This document shows positions 48,651-58,900 of a stretch of 64,000 nt of DNA, in pieces. The stretch spans positions 614,612 through 678,611 of the forward strand of contig JAMPIV010010577.1 of the NCBI GenBank assembly GCA_024509875.1. Reading direction: 5' to 3'. A program made the position numbers and the translations under genes. Below the pieces are notes generated by a model. That model was not told the origin of the DNA. It saw only the letters and a program-made list of their open reading frames with translations, and did no database searches. Position 1 is the stretch's first letter. Every line of letters begins with the position of its first letter. Source of the DNA: Oreohelix idahoensis (taxonomy: Eukaryota; Mollusca; Gastropoda; Stylommatophora; Oreohelicidae).

Positions 48651-50041
48651 AAAGTTCCTGTGTCAAATCACGCAGTTTGAGAATAGGCTTGCTAGTGAGT
48701 CTTTCCTTTAAGTCCTAGGAACGCTAATTCACTTTGCGCAGGTAGTCCCAAATAATTTTATCTGGAAGTCCCTTGCCGAGTCAGATCAGTCAGAGGAAGC
48801 ACAAATATAGAGTTAAAATCTTTGATGTAAGTTTTTTTGATAAAAATCCGCATCAAACGACACGAATGATCGCACGTCCTTTTTTGTTTGTGGTCTAGGT
48901 GCTCTCTGCAGTTTTTCCAAGTTCTTGGATCAGGGGTCATGTTACCACCCTGATATACAGTGGTGTCCCCAAGAATTCCAACTCTTTGCATCCAATACAA
49001 CATTTTGTTGGCCCTAGCATATTCAAGTTTCGCCTCCCTAAGCCGATTAAATAACATTTTTAGAGCTTCAATGTGTTCTTCAAATGTCTCTGTGGCGACG
49101 AGAATATCATCCATGAAATTCGTGATACATGGGTTATTCAGGGGATCCAACAATTTGCGCATCATCCTTGAAAATACACTCGGAGCATTTTTCAGTCCGA
49201 ATGGTAGCATGTTGAATTCATAATGTCCTTCCGATGTGCTAAAAGCCAAATAAGGTCTCACTTCAGGCTTCACTGGATCTGGTAATAGCCTTTACTAAGA
49301 TCCACCTTTGAAAAGTATTTTGCCTTGTTTAATCTGGCAAATAACTGTTTTGTGTCTGGTAATGGATCCACTTGTCCTTCTGTGACAGCATTCAGTTTCC
49401 TGTAATCTATGCACAGTCTGTGTTTCCCCAGACGGTTTTCTCAACAAAACGACACTAGAACTAAAAGATGATTCACTGTGTGAAATAATCCCCTCCTTCA
49501 ACAAATAATCTATTTCTTCCTTCAATGCCTTCTCCTTCGCGAACGGAATAGAATAGGCTCTCATACAGATTGGGTTTGAGTCTACCAGTTTCATGTCATA
49601 CTGTAGCAAATTTGTATGGCCTGGTTTATCTGTTAATACATCTGTATGTTCCTCCAGAACCTGTTGAACTCTCTCCCTCTGGTTTTTAGTCAGGTGCTTA
49701 CTGTCTTTTACCTGTGCTGCTGTTTCACAAGGATGTAATGGGTATTCATGTGAGGTGAGTGGTTCCTTTTGCATTTGAGTTGCGATAGCTAAGGTCAGTA
49801 AGGGGGTGCTTTCCTGGAGTGGTCTGTCCAGATACTTCTTTAACAGGTTTACATGATAAACTTTCTCCTTCCCCTTTTTGTCAATTTTATAGTTTGTTCT
49901 AGACACCTTCTCTAGAACCGTATATGGACCTTGCCATCCAATTTGTAATTTATTCTGGCTTCCGGGTAGTAGAAGCAGCACCTTCTCTCTCCACAGCTGC
50001 CAGTTCTCTGTCCTTTGCCTTCCTATTAAAATATGCTGCAT
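48651..50041 (-). pseudogene. Reverse transcriptase and start of RNase H, frameshifted
   Basis: The integrase tail GWQGPYTVLEKVSRTNYKI runs directly into RT: EEIDYLLKEGIISHSESSFSSSVVLLRKP, a frameshift near 49430 (C4), RPYLAFSTSEGHYEFNMLPFGLKNAPSVFSR and the intact catalytic box TNFMDDILVA. After further shifts near 48900 the frame shows LKERLTSKPILKL, the start of RNase H. Similarity then stops at about 48650, before the first catalytic Asp, leaving only ~150 bp to the LTR. The plus-strand copy keeps ~130 further residues here, so RNase H has been lost by deletion. Confidence 0.82.
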
Positions 50042-51062
50042 GTTTCTTCCTGGCTTGTTTCAAATTATCATTTGCCAGTTTCCATCCAGCTTTCAAACGA
50101 GTGGTCAGTTCGTTCACGTATTGATAAGATGAGGTAACAGTCTCTTCCGCCTTCTCATCTGTCCAGGTCCTTAATAGAGCTTCTAATGGACCTTTTATTG
50201 GCCTCCCAAATAGCAGAGTTGCGGGAGCCATCCCGGTTGAACTATGTGGTACCTCCCGATACGCAAACAATGCGGGGGGCAGGAATTGATCCCACAGATC
50301 CGGTTTTTCGTGTGCCAGCTTTCTCAGGATAGAAATGAGAGTCCCGTTGAACCTCTCTACCTGGCCGTTCCCTTGTGGATGGTACGGACTACAATGAAAG
50401 TGTCTGGCTTGAAATAGCTTAAAAACTTCTTCCGTTAGTTTCCCCTTGAACTGAGAACCATTATCCGTCAAGATTTGATGCGGGAATCCTAATCGGGTAA
50501 ATATTGTAAGTAGTGCCTCTGCTACATGTTTTGAATCAATTGATGGCAGGGCTACCGCCTCTCCCCACATAGAACAAGTGTCCACCAGAGTAAGGATGTA
50601 ACTGTTCCTCCTCTTGGTCCGAGTGAGAGGTCCTACAATATCCACTGCAACCCTCTCAAAAGGTGTTCCCACTATGGGCATTTCCCCTAGAGTTGCAGGA
50701 GCAGTCCAGTGCTTTGGAACTACCCTTTGACATTCTGGGCAGGATTTGACATATCTTTTTATATCCTCCGTTATCCCTGGCCAGAAGTAATGACAAGCTA
50801 TACGCTGTCCTGTGGCGCTGATCCCCATGTGACCACTGAAGGGAATCGCATGCCCGAGTTCCATCACTTTATCCCTATATGAAGTGGGAAGAACCAGCTG
50901 GTTGTGACCATTTGTTCCAGTTCCGGCCTTCCTGTATAAGAGTTTGTTCTTCATAAAATATTCCCCCTTGCTCGGAGGTGTGTGGCATTTGGGCAATTTT
51001 TTAAAACATGGCTTGAGTGTCCTATCCTCAGCCTGCGCCTTCCTCATCTCCTCTGGATGAGC
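49950..51062 (-). CDS. Integrase of the second Gmr1-type element
   Basis: Open frame of ~370 residues. The N-terminal zinc-binding HHCC domain reads HAIPFSGHMGISATGQRIACHY...CPECQR. The core has the DDE residues: D in VAVDIVGPL, D in ILTDNGSQFKG, E in GNGQVERFNGT. A C-terminal GPY/F module follows after a frameshift near 50000. It joins element cDNA to host DNA. The frame opens directly after the gag-protease stop in the -1 register, overlapping by only a few bases, so it would need a frameshift or is separated by mutation. All catalytic residues are present, making this the best-preserved integrase in the window. Confidence 0.85.
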   Translation of the reverse strand, partial: AHPEEMRKAQAEDRTLKPCFKKLPKCHTPPSKGEYFMKNKLLYRKAGTGTNGHNQLVLPTSYRDKVMELGHAIPFSGHMGISATGQRIACHYFWPGITEDIKRYVKSCPECQRVVPKHWTAPATLGEMPIVGTPFERVAVDIVGPLTRTKRRNSYILTLVDTCSMWGEAVALPSIDSKHVAEALLTIFTRLGFPHQILTDNGSQFKGKLTEEVFKLFQARHFHCSPYHPQGNGQVERFNGTLISILRKLAHEKPDLWDQFLPPALFAYREVPHSSTGMAPATLLFGRPIKGPLEALLRTWTDEKAEETVTSSYQYVNELTTRLKAGWKLANDNLKQARKKHAAYFNRKAKDRELAAVEREGAASTTRKPE

Positions 51063-51064
51063 AT

Positions 51065-52474
51065 TTATAGTTCACCTTCTTCCTCCTTCTTCTGTGACCT
51101 GGTCTGCACTGTCGCCATGATCACAGGTTTCTCGGGATTCCCCAAGAAGACGTATCTACACCCCAATATCAGAGGGTAGATTGGTTCATCTATCACTGCT
51201 GCTCTGATTTCTCCTTCCACATAGCGAGTTTTCACCGTTATCCTTGCGATGGGAAGTGTCATGAGTGGTATGTCCTTAGTCGCCCCTTGTATTTCCACTG
51301 TTTCTGTGGTATACTGACTTGGGTCCACTAGGCTAGACTTCACAACTGAATCATAATCCAAACCTGTATCATAAAGGCACCTTATGGTGACCCCATTACA
51401 AATAACATCCTCACAAACTGGGGGGTGATAAGGTTCCTGTTGTCCCTTAGGATTAACCTTTAATCTTTGCGTCCCCGACTTCATTGCAGCAATGTTTGAA
51501 GGTTTCCTTCTACAAAATTCGGTGTTATGGTTATCCTTCTTGCACCATTTACACCATCTTTTTCCTTGGTTCAACGGTTTTCTTTCATTGAATTTTTGGT
51601 CATTGAACTGTGAGTTTCTGTCGCGATAGTCATTTCTTGGCCGCTCAAAGTTTGTCCTACCTTTATTTCCCTGCTCTCTATTATCAAATTTATTAAATTG
51701 CTGTGGAGCTTTAAAATTGTCTATGTGCTTCTTTTTAGCACCACTTACCTCTGCCTGGGCTGCCTGATACCTCTCAGCAACATTTAAAATTTCCCCCAAC
51801 TTCTCTGCACCTTGTTCCATGAGAAATTTTCTCATGTCTGGAGCCATGGACTCTCTCAATTGCTCAATCATGATCATTTCTTTAAGATCTTGGGTCTTCC
51901 CCAGAGCCGTCCATTTCTCCAAATAGGTTTCTAGTCTAGCAGAGAATTGGTGGTATGTCTCCCCAGACAACAGTTTGGCATTTCTAAATTTCTTACGATA
52001 AAATTCACCATTCTTCTCGTACCTTAATAACAAAGCCTGCTTTAACATGTCATAATTGTCTTGGTCTTCCCTGTTCATTTTGGCAAATACTTCATAAGAA
52101 GTACTTCTCAATCCCTGTGATAGCTTTAAACTCCACCTCTCTCTCTCTAACCCATATGTAGTAGCTAATAACTCAAAACGTCCTAGGTACCCCTCTATGT
52201 CATCGTCTTTTTCAACAAAATGGTCTAAATGAAACCCCATAGCTGAGGTTGAGGCTCCCAGACTGGGCGTAGCATCTGAGGCAAAAGGGCTGGCACCATT
52301 TTCAGGAGCCGGGCCTTGTAATTCCAGCTCCCTTAGTCGTAATTCGTGCTCCCTCTGCAACCTTCTATCTTCTGCCTCCCCCATCCATTTTGTCCCCATA
52401 ATCCTTTGCCCGTTAGCACAGCAGCTTGATCTGAAATTTGGTGCCAGTCTCCGCCCATAGACCTTTTTAGACAA
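51065..52474 (-). CDS. Gag-protease of the second Gmr1-type element
   Basis: A 469-codon open frame. The likely start is MGTKW or MGEAEDRR (52399 or 52384) rather than the first codon of the open frame, because the preceding codons overlap the leader. Order: Glu/Arg-rich coiled coil; capsid-like domain with YLGRFELLATTYGLERERW, LLLRYEKNGEFYRKKFRNAK and FSARLETYLEKW; basic linker; CCHC knuckle CKWCKKDNHNTEFC; then retropepsin with active site CLYDTGLDYDS and flap/C-terminal IYPLILGCRYV. It makes the particle shell and matures it. The protease follows gag in one frame. Ends at TAA 51065-51067. No internal stop, unlike most frames in this window. Confidence 0.85.
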   Translation of the reverse strand: MSKKVYGRRLAPNFRSSCCANGQRIMGTKWMGEAEDRRLQREHELRLRELELQGPAPENGASPFASDATPSLGASTSAMGFHLDHFVEKDDDIEGYLGRFELLATTYGLERERWSLKLSQGLRSTSYEVFAKMNREDQDNYDMLKQALLLRYEKNGEFYRKKFRNAKLLSGETYHQFSARLETYLEKWTALGKTQDLKEMIMIEQLRESMAPDMRKFLMEQGAEKLGEILNVAERYQAAQAEVSGAKKKHIDNFKAPQQFNKFDNREQGNKGRTNFERPRNDYRDRNSQFNDQKFNERKPLNQGKRWCKWCKKDNHNTEFCRRKPSNIAAMKSGTQRLKVNPKGQQEPYHPPVCEDVICNGVTIRCLYDTGLDYDSVVKSSLVDPSQYTTETVEIQGATKDIPLMTLPIARITVKTRYVEGEIRAAVIDEPIYPLILGCRYVFLGNPEKPVIMATVQTRSQKKEEEGEL

Positions 52475-52876
52475 TTAAGCAACACAGCAAGATAAAATTG
52501 ACCCAACTACTAAAAGTAATTCTAATGATACTCTAGTCTAAACGGATAAATACTTAATTATCCATTTTTAACTAATTAATAATTTAACCTTCGTTCCAGT
52601 GTGAAGTTGTGCGACTTTTTCCAGCGTCCAATCTTTTAACTTTTAATTTGCAGGGACACTTTAATTTTTACGAAATTTTTCCCTCTAAATTATTTCACAC
52701 CCACCAGGAGATCCTAATGAATTATATGATGAGCACGCCAAACATCTTATCCCGTGACAAGACCACTCCCCCGTGTGTCAATATCCTATGAAGTAAAGGG
52801 TTTTGGGTACCTTGTCATGAATGGTTGATCATTGCTTAATGTTGACGGCACGAGGTACATCCAAATGTACAGGCCC
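52475..52876 (-). other. Leader of the second Gmr1-type element
   Basis: Lies between the recognisable 5' LTR and gag. On the minus strand TGGCACCAAATTTCAG at about 52440 is a candidate primer-binding site (TGG start), but its position relative to the LTR end is unresolved. Confidence 0.4.
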
Positions 52877-55800
52877 CTGAATAAATGTAGCTGTTATTAA
52901 ACAACAGAACAACGCCATTCTCAACCACTACGATGCTCACACCTAATAAGACTTTTTTTAAACAACATATCATGAATGCGCTACGTTAGATAACAAATCC
53001 TAGGGTTCCGAAATGACCCAAATCTACTAAAACGTGAGCATGTCTTATTACAACACACACACGACTGAGCGACGCGATACGAACAAGTTCTAATTAATAC
53101 TAGATGTAAATGTTAACAAACACGCCCCCACTACTCATAACCACCTAGAACCCAGGCTGCTAGCTACAATTACCTGAATACTAAACTTTTCAAATTATAC
53201 AATCTATAAGTACTGACACCAACTTTACCCCTTTAAAGGCAGCAGCTCATCCCCGCAACATTTAAGACCCCCCCTTTTGAACCCCATTATTAAATTAATA
53301 ATTATCCCTACAACATAATATAACATTTTACGCGACCAATCAACAAAGGTGTCAAAACGAGTGAAAGAGTTTGGGCGCGGTGAGCGAGGGTAATAGCTAA
53401 AAAGCAGATCGTGACTCCCCAGAGAGCGTCTGAAAAACCTTTTACTCGGGGGGGGGGGGGGGGGGGGGCCATAAAAAAATATATAGCAGTCGTCATATAT
53501 ATATCGGTTAGACCCATTGCGACCCGCTCACCACCCCACTACAACGCACAACCCCCTTTACTGGCAAGAAATAAATCCCCCAGCAAATAGTGTGTTACCT
53601 CGTACCAAGTACCCTCACGTGAAATCACAACAGACCCAAACACACACATATCAAACTCCGTCTACACACGGGGGAAAACACCACATATCAATCTACGGAC
53701 CCACACATCCAAAACGAGCGAGTGAAGCCTATAACTAATGCAAGCAAAAATAAAACGCTCAACCTCACACTGAGGGTGAATCTGGTGCATAAACCGGTGG
53801 AAAAAATCGACACGCCCCTTTTTTTAAGCAAAACCTATAGTCAAATGGGGGCAAACAGCACACGCGATGTATCCAACCTCCAACGCGACACAAAAAGCAC
53901 GACGAACCAAAAACCCCAGCCCGGCCGGGGGGACAAAACCAACGACACGCCCCAGCCGTTAGTGCAAAAGAACTCACACACGCTGTGAGCAGTGTGTGTC
54001 ACCAGTGCCCCCCCGCCCCCCCCCCGCTCTGCCGTCCCACCCCGGCCCTCCGGCAATCCGTAAGGGGGGTGGTCACAGCGTGCACCAACACACTAGCTAC
54101 ACCGCCTCTATCATCCCATAGGGGGGGGGGGGGGGGGGGGGGGGGTTCTATGATGACACACACACAAACTGGGTATAATCTCTGAGAAAACAAAACACAA
54201 CAATCGTCAATCACACACCCACACACACACACATGTAGATATCTCTCAGATCGCTGACGGACCGCGATAAATGAGCCAAGCGACATAGATCTCACCTTGA
54301 GTTAAAAAATAATATATGAGCCTAAAAAACCCCCCCCCCCCCCTCCCCCACATACATACAACTAAACCCACACAAACAAGCGTAACAAACACATATAGAC
54401 ACCTATATATATAAACACACATAAATAAAAAACACATTTACTCATTTATATTAGCATCTCAATAAATACATACAACTCCCAATAAGTCAGTACTCTTCCG
54501 CAAATTAACTAACAAAACTAACCAACAAAACAGTCACACAACATTCTCAAACATCACATATTGTTTTTTAAAGTTTGTTTAAAAATAATACGCTAATTAA
54601 AGGTAATCTATTACACTTTACATAAATCCTCTCTTGCGCTTTTGCGTGATGTTAATCATTTTTAATCATTTTATTTATGTTACTATTTGATTTTTAAAAA
54701 GTTTTTTGGTTGAATAAATTTTATGTATCTCTTTTTATAGTTTTAAAAATTATATGTGGAATTTGTGGGTAAAGTCAGAAACCTACTACACAGGATAAGA
54801 CATACACTAAACATATAATAATTAAAGATATGTTATCTTTGTGAGTATATAACAAATTAATTAATATCTAATTGTCTTCTAATATGAGATTGGTGAGAAC
54901 TAGGTGATATTAAAAAGAGTCGAACTGAGAATATTTGTATGTACGAGTCTTAGACAATGGAAAGAAGGGTGGTGTAGCGGGCTGGGGTGAGAGTTAAAGG
55001 TTAAGGAGGGAGTTGAGTTAAAGTATATTGGGGAAAGGGTTTGGTTGGGGTGAATAATAGGTAAGAATCTATGAAAACACAGAATTTCGGTCTGACACTT
55101 TACTCCGGAAGTTAGTATCTACTAAAAAGAAATAAAATGATCTGAGAGTCGATGGGGGTAGTTGTGGGATTGGGCAGAGTTGTTGGGGTCGGACATGAGA
55201 GCAGAGAGTGATGTGTGTGGTTTGGTGGGTATGGGTGGGGATTGGATGTAGATAAAGGTGTGGTTATTATATGAGGGGGGGATTGTGAGGGGAGGTGGTG
55301 AGTGAAGGAGGGTTTTTTTATCTGATTTGTTTTTATATGATATTAGTGGGAAATAAGGAAAATTGGTTTTTTTGTTTAATTTATGGGTTTGTTAGTAATT
55401 GGTTATTGTATTGTTGGTGGTTTTTGTTGTATTTGGGTATATATCATCTTGGACTGTATTTCACAGGCGTATTGCCCGCTGAAAATCAAATAAACGTACT
55501 AAGTTATCGTCAAAAGCGTCCAAGAAATGACTGTGGCGTAATAATACTAAGGTCCCCTTTGTCGATCTTCTTATTTTACCGCGTTCGGTGTCACAGACTA
55601 TGGGGACGTGAATTCAAGGTTCCTCTTCCCCACCAATTGAAACGTCTTTCAGTAGCAAACTGCAAGTCATTCAGAGCACAATGTTTCAGCTCAGATTATT
55701 CCTTTTGATCTGCGTTCCATCCCTTTCCAAGGTAAAATGTTTTGCTTTCACGCTAGCATAAATTAATAGTTCCATGGCTGGTACGTGACCCGCGCCTATG

Positions 55801-55922
55801 GGCCGACTCATTGTAATCTCGACGTAACTAACGCATCATTTAATCACACAGACTGCTTATTATGCTCTATGGAGTTATTTTAACGGTTGTAATTCAACGC
55901 AACGATTTAATTTTACCACGCT
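52877..55922 (-). repeat. 5' LTR of the second Gmr1-type element, indel-rich
   Basis: Matches the 3' LTR in two blocks at its ends (52877-53100 and 55470-55922) but is ~0.7 kb longer and differs by many small insertions and deletions. The middle contains G21 (53448-53468), G25 (54121-54145) and C14 (54330-54343) runs, and stretches of skewed, repetitive composition. Either the LTRs are very old, or this part is poorly assembled. Confidence 0.6.
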
Positions 55923-58900
55923 ACTCACTTGTTATTGTACTGAGTCACCTGTCACTGGCTGACAAAGAGCGTTGTCCATCGTTGCGCCCGGCTTACAAAA
56001 GGTGAACCGGCTAACTCTTTATTTAACGTCTATTTATTGTATAGTCCCCCGTGGGCCGTTAAAAGATGGGCCAATGTCAAAATGTTAAACAAACGGCAAT
56101 AACCTGCCCATCCCGTCTTGAGTCAAAACGTATCAATTTTGATATACAGTTGGACCATGGCTTGAATCGTCAGTCTTAGTCCCAAAGATTTTTATTAGAC
56201 CATCTGACTAGTACGGCAGTCCTTCAAGAAGTAGACAATACTCGTTTCATCACGAGTGCTGCCATACGAAATTAATCGCCCTGTATTGAATATATCCTCT
56301 GGGTCAGACAGCATCGAGATTCAAACTTGACCAAGACCTCACTGGCATACAGTCGAAGTCCTTTGGACACGGCGGAATACTTCACGGTGAATAGGTGTCT
56401 ATATGTTTATAGATCCCCATTCCCTTAAGATAATTAAATAAATGCAAAAATATACTTTCCCGAAGATTCAAATCAGTGGAAAATAATCCAAATACAGCTC
56501 AGTCAGAGGATACTGGATACACTTACTGCACACGTCCATGGAAGAGACAGTGCCGAGTTCCCCTACCAAGATCCTTCTGATAATCCTTTAACTTCCCTTG
56601 AGGTATCACTAATCGTGATACCATGTTTTTTTCGAGCTTTTTCAGAATTGACTAAAGCCTAAAGACTCACTATTACTGGCTCCCCTAGTAATATAAAATA
56701 TTCATAAGTCTTCCCACGACCATGGGTACGTATACCACTCATTTATCAACTTCAATCTCAAGAACGCTCTGTCTCGATCAGTCCAGAATGTTTTGGCATC
56801 TTCTCTACAGTGTAAGCGCTGTTTGATCAACAATCATACCGATCGAAACCAAGTTGGCGCATCTTGTTAGTGCTAAAATTGCTCGTAACGTAAATAATGT
56901 TAAACTTAATACAACTTACGTGCTCAGATGCGCACCTAACGTGGGTTGCCTCTATCACCAGTCTAGACCTCCCTGTGCATCTAGCTAGTGTTAATTCTCG
57001 CACACTTAACTCCTATCGAAAAGGGAATTAACAGATAGCTCTATTACCCGTGGGAACGAATTATGCAGCCATGTGACAACTCTAAGTCAGCTTCACTATC
57101 ACAGATCACATTCCTTGCTGAGCGGGAAAAGCATTATTTGCCCACATTGTCAGAACTTTGCAAGCAAGGGATTTATATCTAGATTATTTTTAGCTCCTTC
57201 TAAGTTCTCTGAGACATGATAATGTCATGCTTATAGCAAAGACAGGAAAATCAGGTCTATCATTACACATGAATCACGAATGCTAAAGGTTTTGTTATAC
57301 TAAACCATCGTGAAAGTCAGTTTATGTTAATTCTGGTAAAACGATTATTACGTACCCTACGCTGGTCGAACAGCGTAGCTCGGATTTACCACTAATGTTC
57401 TAGCGCATTTACAATTCATCATCACTACGCAGATTAATTGAGATACGCCACAAAAAGCTATTCTTGTGAACATCTTTACGTCCATCTCAATCTATAAACA
57501 TTTTGACAAAATAAGTTTCCACAACAGCATACTTTCTGTAGAATAATTTAGCACTTATTGATCATTAACGAACTGCCGCCAAGGCCTCGTTCTGATATTA
57601 AACAAGTTGATATGAGCAATTGGCCAATTCAGCTTAGCAGTATAATATAGGTGACAAGTATTATTAAGCTTTCATCACCGTCCCGAATGTTTCACAGCAT
57701 AGAAAAATCTTGGGTGAAAAGCAAATATGAAAATTCCTGGGGGAAATGAAGATGTTAGTATTTCAGTTTTGAATAAACAATAATTCTTTAAAGAAATCAA
57801 TCGTAAAAAAAAGTGGAAGCATAATATGAGCTCATGACTTTAATCTTCCCACCACCTTCTAGAGGGGAAATAACGAAAGATAAGGCCGACCGAAAACAAC
57901 CTGGCGGAGGACTCGTGGAGGTTGAAATGGCAAGATATGAACCATAGTTGGGGCACTGTACTTTAGGATGGCCACCTACCTGCAAAGTGGTTATCAATTG
58001 TAAATGAACTTGCCCAAACTGGTGCAACGCCCCCACTAGGGCGTAAATGCAACCATCATTGTACTGCTTTGACGGATAACGTGGTTAAGGATCCGCAATT
58101 ATATTCACAGAAGTAAGATAATATGAGTTTTATAGACACTTTGAAGCAATTACGTTTTCATCATTGGGATTGACATCAGATTGATATCGACAAAACATAG
58201 AAATACCTATTGCTGGCCTGACAGTAGGCTTAACTGTCAGTGATGATACGAATTATTCTTGAATAGGGACGGTGCTTAACTGTTTCCGTCTATCGGGTTA
58301 AGCTCACAATATATTAGTTTACTTAAATCCGACAATATAAACATTTCCATGTGTGTAGCACGTAAATGCCGTTTATACATGGGGGAACCTCGCCATATAG
58401 AAACGAGTTATTGACAATCTTCAAAACCCCGTGTAATAGGTAAATCTCGTCATGGATATGCTACACTTGTCATAGATGCCTGGATTCAAACTGATAAAAG
58501 ATGGGCAATGCCTCTTCCAATGATATGTCAAGGATAAATCATTAGCGCTCAGTCGCTTGTGAGTTGTTCCAATCTTCGTCTCCTCAAAACTTTACTTTTT
58601 CTGGAGCATTTATGTTAAAACCGTTGTAGTATAAAAGAATATTGCTTTGGACCATGCATGTGTTTATATCACCTCAACTGTCTTTTGCATTGGCTTTAAT
58701 TCTTGTCCAGTCAAAATGAAAGAGCCAACAGAATCTTATTGAACTACTTTAATGATTGGGAATAAACGGGCAATGGACACCAAGCGTCAACGGAAAACTA
58801 GTATCCTGCTCCACGAGAAGTCAATCAAGAGTAGAGCGCGTGGGATTTTTTGTGAGTCCCCCTGTTAGAAACCCTACGACGCTGTTGCAGTGGTTGTTTG

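Larger units (their letters stand above)
46131..55922 (-). mobile_element. Second Gmr1-type LTR element, gag-protease-integrase-RT
   Basis: Minus-strand order is 5' LTR, gag, zinc knuckle, protease, integrase, reverse transcriptase, remnant RNase H, polypurine tract, 3' LTR. Integrase lying before RT is shared with the plus-strand fragment at 23.8-25.7 kb, and the proteins are closely similar, so both belong to one family. Most of RNase H is deleted and several frameshifts exist, so it is inactive as written. Confidence 0.82.

Noticed and set aside
53765..54295. Gly/Pro/Cys-rich frames
   Set aside because: They arise from G/C homopolymers in a doubtful region.
55295..55708. Hydrophobic 137-residue frame that could be a membrane protein
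   Set aside because: Lies across the indel-rich 5' LTR and is made of T/G-rich sequence; not conserved in the 3' LTR.
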